Source of the DNA: SHZL01 sp963708905
Lineage (GTDB): Bacteria > Pseudomonadota > Gammaproteobacteria > Xanthomonadales > SZUA-36
Length of the DNA: 64,000 nucleotides
NCBI GenBank assembly: GCA_963708905.1
Contig: CAVPUV010000057.1
Span: forward strand, 1 to 64,000
Reading direction: 5' to 3'
The position numbers were made by a program, and so were the translations under genes. Each line of letters begins with the position of its first letter. Position 1 is the stretch's first letter. The notes beneath the pieces were generated by a model. That model saw only the letters and a program-made list of their open reading frames with translations, was not told the DNA's origin and made no database searches. This document shows positions 53,854 through 60,850 of the stretch, piece after piece.

Positions 53854-54498
53854 TCACTGACCGGCCCTCTCGGGTTGCAGCCGCAGCCCGCACTTGTGCT
53901 GCAAGGTCAACCAGCCGTGCGCGGGGTCGTGGAGATCGACGCCGCCGAAGGCGTCGCCCGCAGACCTGAGATAGTCATCGAGAAAGAGCAGGACATGATC
54001 GAGGTGTACCCAGTGCCAGCCGCGCGGTGCGCGGTCTCCACGCGAGGCAAACAGGACCATCCGGATCTCGTGGCCGTTATCGCCCCGGGCGCGACCATTC
54101 TGTATCAGCGCCTGAACCAACGCCGGCGCTTCCGCGGCATCGCAGCAACCGAAACGGGCCAATGCCGCTGCCAGCACCTGGTGATTGCGGGCCGCGGGAT
54201 TGACCTGGGCGCGCCCCTGTTTCACTTCCGCCACGATCATGTCAGTGCGATCCGCCGGGCTGGCCAGCACCGGGTCCGGATGCGTTGCCACAAGGCCCGA
54301 TACACGCGCGGGGCCTTTTTGGGCACCCCCGACTGAAGAACGGTGGACGGGGTGGGAGAAGCGAACCGCCAACATATCGACATCGGTCAGAGTTCTCGAT
54401 ACCCCGTCACGGCGCGCCTCCACGATGGGATAGTCCGTTGCCGTGAAGTAACCGTTCACGTGCAGGTAGGCTTACACGAGACTCGTTGCCACGTCCAT
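53854..54498 (-). pseudogene. Unrecognised protein gene with an in-frame TAA at codon 9
   Basis: An ATG at 54498 has an excellent AGGAGG site and reads MDVATSLV, then TAA (54472-54474), then continues in frame AYLHVNGYFTATDYPIVEAR, ADRTDMIVAEVKQGRAQVNP, AARNHQVLAAALARFGCCDA and EIRMVLFASRG for about 200 codons. The match of ribosome site and frame shows that the TAA interrupts one gene. A GTG at 54459 might restart it. The MIVAEVKQG stretch recalls the ExK half of PD-(D/E)XK nucleases, but I would not name it. It is last in the minus-strand copper-type cluster. Confidence 0.5.
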
Positions 54499-54527
54499 TA
54501 CAGCCTCCTCATCTGCACTTCGTACCG

Positions 54528-54893
54528 CTACCGGGTCTGGTGCGCATCGGCGTTGCTCTTGCGCCGGGGGATAAATGCGGGTCTGTGCGCCATGTATTCC
54601 CGATAGCGGTCCCCGAATTTTTCCAGGGCCATAATTTCCTTCCGGCGCGCCAGGCGTACGTATACGTACACGTAGACGAGAATCGGGAACATCACGAGCG
54701 TGGGCAACGTTGGCCACTGCAACAGGAAGCCGAACATTTCTGTAAACAGCGCAATGACGAAGGCAGAGAACGCGCCGAGACTGCGCCAGTCGCGGGTCGA
54801 TTTTGGCTTGGCAAAACTGAAGGCAAAGAAGATGAAGATCGCGGAGTTGAGGATCACCAGCGACCACAAGCCGTAAGCGCTGCCGTTGTGCAT
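54528..54893 (-). pseudogene. Isoprenylcysteine methyltransferase-like gene with an internal deletion
   Basis: The N-terminal part (NGSAYGLWSLVILNSAIFIF; SLGAFSAFVIALFTEM) and the C-terminal part (FGFLLQWPTLPTLVMFPILV; EKFGDRYREYMAHRPAFIPR) match the two ends of an ICMT-family membrane protein common in copper islands. They are joined in frame at FTEM|FGFLLQW. The middle of roughly 90 residues, including the RHPQY-type SAM-binding motif, is missing. The frame is open but the enzyme should be inactive. It is coupled to the DUF2933 gene by TGATG. Confidence 0.65.
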
Positions 54894-55135
54894 CACTTTT
54901 CCTCCCCGTGATCATGCTTTTCATGGTGATCTCCGTGCCTGTGATGCATGAAGATGTGCATTACGGGGCAGAGCAGCAGGATCAGGAAGGGCAGGGCATA
55001 AATGAAGTGCGCGCGGTGCTCGGTGAGGAGGAAGTAAAGCATGCCACCGATCAGGCCCATGGCCGCCAGCCCGTTGGGCGTGAACCAGAAATTTCGCTGC
55101 CGCTTATTCATTTCACTCATCTTCATTTCACCCAT
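54893..55135 (-). CDS. DUF2933-type small His-rich membrane protein
   Basis: This 80-residue protein has one or two helices (NGLAAMGLIGGMLYFLLTEH; HFIYALPFLILLLCPVMHIF) and a His-rich tail (MHHRHGDHHEKHDHGEEK). This is the DUF2933 pattern, usually found beside ICMT-like and copper genes, and the tail probably binds metal. Several ATG codons near 55120-55135 could be the start. It is transcribed from the MerR-type promoter at 55417-55448. Confidence 0.78.
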   Translation of the reverse strand: MGEMKMSEMNKRQRNFWFTPNGLAAMGLIGGMLYFLLTEHRAHFIYALPFLILLLCPVMHIFMHHRHGDHHEKHDHGEEK

Positions 55136-55186
55136 CTCGATTCAGGTTGTGCTGCCAATTCGTGGATAGCGAACATGTCGCTCTGG

Positions 55187-55385
55187 CTACTCCACGAACA
55201 ACTTGCCGCGGAACATCCCCATCTGGCAGGAGAACTTGAACTCGCCGGGTTCCGACGGCATGAATTCCACGGCCACGGTTTCCCCGGTAGGCAGGCGCGC
55301 GCTTTTGTCGAAATCGGGAAACAGCACCATCTCGGAGCAGCTCGCGGTTTCCTCGCGGCGGAAGTTCCGATGGTTACGCCGATGG
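55187..55385 (-). pseudogene. Cupredoxin-domain fragment lacking its N-terminus
   Basis: The minus strand reads FRREETASCSEMVLFPDFDK, then SARLPTGETVAVEFMPSEPG, then EFKFSCQMGMFRGKLFVE and a stop. This is the C-terminal half of a cupredoxin-like protein with its Cys and Met ligands. No start codon or signal peptide precedes it, and an in-frame stop lies just upstream. The MerR-type promoter is kept about 30 bp upstream, so a deletion has removed the 5' part of the gene. Confidence 0.65.
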
Positions 55386-55416
55386 ATCCCGACGCCAAAA
55401 CCCGGAAGTCACATGC

Positions 55417-55448
55417 AGCTTACAACCTGTATGTTGCGTTCAGGTCAA
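55417..55448 (-). promoter_or_regulatory. MerR-type promoter for the minus-strand copper cluster
   Basis: On the minus strand TTGACC and TAAGCT are separated by 20 bp, with an ACCTG...CAGGT dyad. The -35 side is the same as at the site upstream of glgC. It reads into the cupredoxin fragment, DUF2933 and methyltransferase remnants. Confidence 0.62.
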
Positions 55449-56126
55449 GCTCATCGGTATTTCCCATTGCGTCGATGAGGCGGTGCCGATACCGGCCACC
55501 CAGTTGCCGGTGATGCCATACCTGCTAGCTCGGTTTCCGTTTCGCGCTCGTCGGATTCTTCCCGATGCGTGCCCAGATGCACTTCGAAACAAGTCAAGCG
55601 GTTTTTAAACATCCGGTCAGATTCTTCCGTCCCGTTGACTTCAAACACGAAGCCAATGCCCAGGTTGAACTCATCGCTGCGTGAAACCTGTGTGCCCTCC
55701 ATGTCACACAACCGACTCCGACCAGCCACTGGCGCCCATGAACTGACCGCTCTCGCACATCCATGTGCTTCGCGGCACCGGCACTTCCTTGTGCATTGAG
55801 ACCTGACCGGATTGCGGCGGAAAACTCCAAAGGACGCCGCGACGCGCCCGCTCAGCGGCGAGAGCGACGTGGTGGGCGGCGACCCGTATGAGCTGCGCAT
55901 CGCGCGGCCGGCGAACGGCGACTGGTCGATCGACCGCGTCGAAGCCGACGGCGCGAAGGTCCGCGTCGCCGGCGAGGACCTGGCCGGGTGGCGCGTCTGC
56001 ATCAAGACGCCGGACAGCAGCGCCGTGACCTGGCGCGTCGTGATGCGCGACCAGTGATCTGAGTAGAGCTTATTGAGGCGGAGCAATAGGAGAAACGATT
56101 GCCGAGCAGGGCGCTCTATGCTTCAA
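55449..56126. other. Patch with unlike sequence, including a C-terminal fragment
   Basis: From about 55500 to 55800 neither strand gives a recognisable protein. From 55812 to 56057 a plus frame without a clear start reads SDVVGGDPYELRIARPANGD and ends WRVVMRDQ; it looks like the C-terminal beta domain of a secreted glycosidase, but I cannot assign a family. Codon use (heavy in GAC, GCG, CGC) and the abrupt left edge near 55800 suggest an inserted piece. Confidence 0.35.
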
Positions 56127-56168
56127 AGCGGGTGAAGGGACTCGAACCCTCAACATTCAGCTTGGGAA
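56127..56168 (-). tRNA. 3' half of tRNA-Gly (CCC anticodon)
   Basis: The minus strand reads TTCCCAA (anticodon loop, CCC), AGCTG, a variable segment, a T arm GAGGGTTCGAGTCCCTTC and the acceptor half ACCCGCT. The 5' half (acceptor, D arm and 5' anticodon stem) is absent, and CCA is not encoded. A partial tRNA 3' half of this kind is the usual trace of integrase-mediated insertion or of a broken copy; no integrase gene is visible nearby. Confidence 0.6.
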
Positions 56169-56291
56169 TCCAAGCAGCGTTAATTCCATCGTTCGCCCGT
56201 ATCGCGACTTATGATACCGGCAATCGGCGCTGTTACGAATCCTTGCACGTCACCCACGTCAAAGCCGCCACACTCGCCCTTATCAACACCC

Positions 56292-56324
56292 CCATATAAC
56301 AGATCACATTTGATCGTTATATGG
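56292..56324. promoter_or_regulatory. Long inverted repeat upstream of hipB
   Basis: CCATATAAC, one unpaired A, GATCA, loop CATT, TGATC, GTTATATGG: a 14-bp perfect stem with one bulge. Its right arm overlaps a second near-perfect palindrome, TTATATGGCCAGATAA (56317-56332). Being 50-60 bp ahead of an antitoxin gene, these are good candidates for HipB autoregulatory operators. Confidence 0.55.
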
Positions 56325-56379
56325 CCAGATAAGTCATTTAGTGCTAAAATATGATCTCCAGAACGTCGATGGAGGTTCT

Positions 56380-56697
56380 ATGGCCAAGCCCCCGTTCCAA
56401 CTGCACAACCCCGACGAGATCGCCCGCCAACTCGCGGATCGCGTTCGCGCCGAGCGCCTGCGCCGAGGGTGGAAACAGGAGACGCTGGCGGATCGGTCCG
56501 GCGTGTCGCTGCCGACCGTCCGCCGCTATGAACGCACTGGTCTCACATCGGTCGAGAATATGCTCAAGCTCTGCCATGCGCTCGGTCGCCTCGACGAATT
56601 CGCCGACCTGCTCAAACTGCCGGCCGCGTCATCCATCGACGAACTAGAGTCGCGTGCAACGACCTCCGCGCCGAAGCGCAAGCGCGGTGTGCGATGA
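56380..56697 (+). CDS. hipB: HipB-like antitoxin, XRE family
   Basis: This 105-residue DNA-binding protein has an XRE helix-turn-helix (LADRVRAERLRRGWKQETLA; RSGVSLPTVRRYERTG) and a basic C-terminus (SAPKRKRGVR). GGAGG lies about 6 bp before the ATG. Its stop overlaps hipA by 4 bp (ATGA), the standard antitoxin-toxin arrangement. It should neutralise HipA and repress the operon through the upstream repeats. Confidence 0.85.
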   Translation: MAKPPFQLHNPDEIARQLADRVRAERLRRGWKQETLADRSGVSLPTVRRYERTGLTSVENMLKLCHALGRLDEFADLLKLPAASSIDELESRATTSAPKRKRGVR

Positions 56698-57929
56698 GGA
56701 AACTCACCGTGCGATTCCAACGCACGCCTGATGAGGCGATGACCGTCGGTACGCTCGCCGAGGACAACCATCGCATCTACTTTGAATACGATGCCGCGTT
56801 CCTCGACACCGGCCTCGAACTATCGCCCTTCAAACTGCCCGCGCAGCCCGGCCTGATCGAACACACCGACCACGCCTTCGGCCCGCTGCCCGGCGTGTTC
56901 GACGACTCTTTGCCCGATGGCTGGGGCCTGCTGCTGATGGATCGCCATTTCCGCAGACAAGGCGTCGACCCCGCAACGCTTTCACCGCTTGATCGCCTGG
57001 CGTATCTGGGCACACGCACGATGGGCGCGCTGACGTACCACCCGCCGGCACGCGATCAGCCTGAGCCCGACGATCAACTGATCGACCTGTACGACCTTGG
57101 CCGCAATGCCGAGGATGTGCTCGAAGGCGATGCTGCCGAGGTGCTACCCGAACTGATGAGGGCCGGTGGGTCGCCAGGTGGTGCTCGCCCCAAGGTTCTC
57201 GTGGGTATCCAGGGCGATCGCATTATCTCGGGTGAGGATGATCTGCCCGAAAGATATGAGTACTGGATCGTGAAATTCGCCGTGAAGGCAGATGCACGCA
57301 ACGCCGGCCCCGTCGAATACGCCTACAGCCTGATGGCCCGGTCTGCGGGGATCGACATGCCGCCCACGCGATTGTTCGAGGTCAAGCATGGCCGCAGCAT
57401 TCGCCGTTACTTCGGCGTCAAGCGGTTCGACAGAGTCGATGGAAACCGCCGCATTCACATGCACGCCTTCGCCAATCTGGTCCACGCCAACTTCCGCATC
57501 CCCTCGACCGACTACGCCGACCTGTTCAAGGTGACTCAGGCCCTGACGCGAAACCACGCCGACCTGCTGCGACTGTTTCGGCTGATGCTGTTCAACATCG
57601 CCGCCCACAACCGTGACGACCACGCTAAGAACTTTGCGTTCACCCTCGACGACCAGACCGGCGATTGGTCTCTCGCACCCGCCTACGACTTGACCCACAC
57701 CCCCGGCCCCGGCGGCGAGCACACCACGACCATCCTCGGCGAAGGCCGCCAGCCCACGCGCGATCACTGCCTCAAACTCGCGGAACAGTATGGCGTCAAG
57801 CGCCGCGAGACCGACCCGATCTTCGATGAGGTTAACGCCGCCATCAAACGCTGGCCCAAGTTCGCCGATCAAGCCGACTGCACGAGGAAAGTCGCCGCCG
57901 CGATCGGCAAATCCATCGGGCCGATCTGA
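56694..57929 (+). CDS. hipA: HipA-like Ser/Thr kinase toxin
   Basis: This 411-residue toxin has an N-terminal HipA domain (FGPLPGVFDDSLPDGWGLLL), a Gly-rich region (RAGGSPGGARPKVLVG), the ATP-contacting YWIVKFAVKADARN, and the catalytic core FNIAAHNRDDHAKNFAFTLD with APAYDLTHTPG. HipA kinases phosphorylate targets such as glutamyl-tRNA synthetase and can induce dormancy. The frame is intact. With the tRNA half next to it, the module may have arrived by transfer. Confidence 0.88.
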   Translation: MRKLTVRFQRTPDEAMTVGTLAEDNHRIYFEYDAAFLDTGLELSPFKLPAQPGLIEHTDHAFGPLPGVFDDSLPDGWGLLLMDRHFRRQGVDPATLSPLDRLAYLGTRTMGALTYHPPARDQPEPDDQLIDLYDLGRNAEDVLEGDAAEVLPELMRAGGSPGGARPKVLVGIQGDRIISGEDDLPERYEYWIVKFAVKADARNAGPVEYAYSLMARSAGIDMPPTRLFEVKHGRSIRRYFGVKRFDRVDGNRRIHMHAFANLVHANFRIPSTDYADLFKVTQALTRNHADLLRLFRLMLFNIAAHNRDDHAKNFAFTLDDQTGDWSLAPAYDLTHTPGPGGEHTTTILGEGRQPTRDHCLKLAEQYGVKRRETDPIFDEVNAAIKRWPKFADQADCTRKVAAAIGKSIGPI

Positions 57930-58282
57930 CCGTTGGCCCCAACTGTGTCCACGCTCGCCCGTGTCCCACCCGGCCGCCGTTCCGCGAGGATGGCCGGATT
58001 GCCCTTCACCCCCCACGTTCGAACGTTGCCCAACACGCGCGAACCCTGCCGCCGCCATGGTTCCTTCCCTGCTGATCAACCTCTCGATCGCGACGGGACT
58101 TTTGAGCCTTTTGGACCTGCGAACCAGCCCTCGCGCCAGCGAGGCAAAAAAAACGGGGAAGACGACGATAAACTCATTCAAACCCCTGGGGCAATACCCC
58201 TGGTATCTGCGTCCATGATCAATGACGTATCGCGATTCCAAAGGAGGCTGCATTCATCCGATACGCGCAGTAAACTTGGCCG
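57930..58282. other. Gap holding the right copy of a direct repeat
   Basis: No gene is recognised. A plus frame (SFKPLGQYPWYLRP at its end) carries a piece of CMD-like N-terminus at 58179-58212, immediately followed by unrelated sequence leading to the M28 gene. It looks like the scar at the right edge of the accessory region. Confidence 0.4.
58179..58212 (+). repeat. Direct repeat, right copy
   Basis: This matches 23359-23392 over about 34 bp with about three differences, in the same orientation. It encodes KPLGQYPWYLRP but no CMD gene follows. Confidence 0.7.
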
Positions 58283-60580
58283 ATGAAGTTCCTGCGCCAT
58301 CCACTATTCCTGCTGTTTGCCACATTGCTGCTGGCATGGGGGGTGTACGCCGCTTCCCGGCCACCACCACCACTGCCTGCCACGGTTACCGACCAGAAAT
58401 TTTCCGCTGCCCGGGCCGAATTGCTGCTGCGCGAACTCTATGCGCAAAACCAGCCGCATGTCAGCGGCTCAGCGCAAAACGCGCTGCTACGGGACCGGAT
58501 CGTGTCCATGCTGCACAGTTCTGGTTATACAGCGAAGATCCAGCGCCGGTTTCACTGCAATCCCGAATTCGCCAGCTGCAGCCCGGTGGAGAACATCCTG
58601 GCCATAAGGGAAGGAGAACAACACGGCAGCGCCATCCTGTTGACCGCGCACTATGACAGTGCCTGGGCGGGGCCGGGAGTCGCTGACGATGGCGCCGGTG
58701 TGGCTGCCCTGTTGGAAATCGCACGGATGGCGACGCTGGCGCCTGGATTCAGTCACGACCTGATTTTCCTGTTTACCGATGCGGAAGAACAAGGCCTGAT
58801 CGGTGCGGATGCTTTTGCCACGCAGCATGCCTTGTTCGACACCGTCCGTGCTGTCATCAATCTCGAGGCGCGGGGTGTCACCGGCGCCAGCGTGATGTTC
58901 GAAACCGGTGAAAAAAATCGCCGCGTCATTCGCACCATGGCCGATAACCTGAAACGTCCGGTGGCAAACTCCCTGACTTACGAAGTCTATCGGCGCATGC
59001 CGAACGATACGGATTTCTCCGTTTACCGGCAAAGGGGTCTTCCCGGTGTGAACTTTGCTTTTACCGGGGGCGCTGCTCTCTATCATTCCCGCATCGATGA
59101 TCTCGACCACCTGGACCTGGGCAGTTTGCAGCACCATGGCCAGAACGCCTGGTCGATGTTGCTGGGGATGGACGGACGTAACCTGGAACGGCTGGTTGCA
59201 TCCGAGGATGCCGCCTATATCGACCTGTTCGGCAGGGTACTGTTGCAGTATCCGCTCAGTAGCACGATTGGCATTGTGCTGGTTCTGAGCGTTCTGGTCC
59301 TGATTGCCATTCGCCGGGCTTTCCGGCGCCAAATCGTTTTCCGCCAGGTGTTGTGGACCGTGCTCGGTGTTCTGAGTTTGGTGATTGCATTGCCTGCGTG
59401 CGGCTGGTTGCTGTCCTGGCCGCTCGGCCGCTGGGTGGATGCGCCGCCGCTGGAGCCCCCCTTTCCCTGGGGCGGTCGCGCGTCGTTGTTGCTGGCAGCG
59501 GTATGGTCGATTTTCGCGGTGCTGAAATTTCTCGCACCGCGGGTTTCCACCGGCTCAGTCGCTACCGGTTGTTGGGGTTTGTTTGTGCTGCTGGGTCTGG
59601 TGCTGGCCAATGCCATGCCCGGCGCCGGTTTCCTGGCCGCTCTGCCTTTGCTGGGTTTCACCCTGGGACTGGTCCTGGACGGCCTGCGCTGGAAAAAAAC
59701 TCCGCGTTTGCTTTTTTCCAGCATGGCAGGATTTCTCGCTGCGGCCTACCTTGGCTTTTATTTCTTTTTTCAGCTGGATGTCGTGCTGAACTTTGACCAG
59801 AGCTGGATAAAAATCCTGCCGTTGCTGCTGCCGGCAATCGCCGTGTTACCGCTGCTGCATGGGTATGTGGATGAACGGCATCCACGGGGGGGGTTCGGAG
59901 TCACCCTGTTGGTGTTGATCCTGGCTGCTTGTGGCAGCCAGCAATTCGTCCCAGGCTACACGCCCGATGCACCGCGGGACATGGCGTTGATGGTTCGGCA
60001 AGACCCAGGCCGGCAGCAGGCCTGGCTGGTGCTGGAGAGCGTCTATGGCTCGCCGGACCCGGTGTATGCAAAAAAACACGGTTTTGCCCGCACCAACCTT
60101 GAGGGGCTTGATGGCGAACCCAGGAAGGTGCTTGCACGCGAAACAAGCTTGCTGGATTTACCGGAAATCAGCGTGACGGCTAACACCATCGAAGCCGCTG
60201 ACAGGGAGAGCGGCCGCCAACGTCAGTTGATGGAGCTGTTGATCCCGGCAGGGGTGAAGCAGTTGGTATTCAGCTTTCCACAGCAGGCCGGTCTTTGGCA
60301 GATTATGGTCGATGGGCAATTGGCGTTTGCTGCAGAGCGAAAATCCCGGCATCAGCGAAAACACCAGCGCCTGATGATCAATCATCCACCACCGGGGCCA
60401 ATGCGCATCGAGTTCGAGAGCACTGTTCAGGTTAGTGGCGACCTGCTGTTAAATGCACGATTTGACCTGCCGGCAGAATTGCTGGAACCCTACATGGCAG
60501 ACTGGCCCGACGACGCTCAACCCGCTTTTCTGGGTCCCAGGGTCCTGCAGATTTCGCACATCAAACTGGACGGTGGTTAA
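58283..60580 (+). CDS. M28-family metallopeptidase with a multi-helix membrane region
   Basis: This 765-residue protein has an N-terminal anchor (HPLFLLFATLLLAWGVYA) and an M28 zinc aminopeptidase domain. Ligand motifs are LLTAHYDSAW (His), GVADDGAGVAALLE (bridging Asp), FTDAEEQGLIG (catalytic Glu and ligand), VINLEARG and LYHSRIDD (His). Eight or nine helices follow (about 310-540), then a soluble C-terminal domain. The layout resembles the ER metallopeptidase/FXNA-like group. The catalytic domain should face the periplasm. The substrate is unknown. Confidence 0.85.
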   Translation: MKFLRHPLFLLFATLLLAWGVYAASRPPPPLPATVTDQKFSAARAELLLRELYAQNQPHVSGSAQNALLRDRIVSMLHSSGYTAKIQRRFHCNPEFASCSPVENILAIREGEQHGSAILLTAHYDSAWAGPGVADDGAGVAALLEIARMATLAPGFSHDLIFLFTDAEEQGLIGADAFATQHALFDTVRAVINLEARGVTGASVMFETGEKNRRVIRTMADNLKRPVANSLTYEVYRRMPNDTDFSVYRQRGLPGVNFAFTGGAALYHSRIDDLDHLDLGSLQHHGQNAWSMLLGMDGRNLERLVASEDAAYIDLFGRVLLQYPLSSTIGIVLVLSVLVLIAIRRAFRRQIVFRQVLWTVLGVLSLVIALPACGWLLSWPLGRWVDAPPLEPPFPWGGRASLLLAAVWSIFAVLKFLAPRVSTGSVATGCWGLFVLLGLVLANAMPGAGFLAALPLLGFTLGLVLDGLRWKKTPRLLFSSMAGFLAAAYLGFYFFFQLDVVLNFDQSWIKILPLLLPAIAVLPLLHGYVDERHPRGGFGVTLLVLILAACGSQQFVPGYTPDAPRDMALMVRQDPGRQQAWLVLESVYGSPDPVYAKKHGFARTNLEGLDGEPRKVLARETSLLDLPEISVTANTIEAADRESGRQRQLMELLIPAGVKQLVFSFPQQAGLWQIMVDGQLAFAAERKSRHQRKHQRLMINHPPPGPMRIEFESTVQVSGDLLLNARFDLPAELLEPYMADWPDDAQPAFLGPRVLQISHIKLDGG

Positions 60581-60589
60581 ACACTTTGC

Positions 60590-60835
60590 CGGCATGCCAG
60601 ACTGCCACCCCTTTACCGCCGTCATGCCAGACTGCCGCAGGCAGGTCTGGCATCCAGAGCCGCCGTTCCATGCAGACTGGATCCCAGGCATTTGCTGCGC
60701 AAAGCCTGGGATGACGTCCTTATGAAGCTGCGCAAAGCCTGGGATGACGTCTTTATTGGCTTTACTGCCGTCATAGCTGACTGCCAATCCTTTACCGCCG
60801 TAACAGCAGACGGCCATAGTGGTTTCCCGGCCGTT
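60590..60835. repeat. Short dispersed-repeat patch (REP-like)
   Basis: The pieces ACCGCCGTCATGCCAGACTGC, CTGGATCCCAGGC and twice GCTGCGCAAAGCCTGGGATG in near-tandem (60687-60719 and 60726-60756) make a mosaic of inverted and direct repeats. TTTACCGCCGT recurs four times. It resembles the intergenic palindromic repeats common in proteobacteria. It lies between convergent genes and has no coding potential. Confidence 0.6.
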
Positions 60836-60850
60836 AACGATATATGGCGC

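Noticed and set aside
55451..56086. 211-codon minus-strand frame beginning MLRLNKLYSDHW
   Set aside because: It crosses the junction near 55800 and shows no domain; it overlaps the better plus-strand fragment.
60590..60835. CRISPR array
   Set aside because: Repeat units differ in length and orientation and there are no regular spacers or cas genes.
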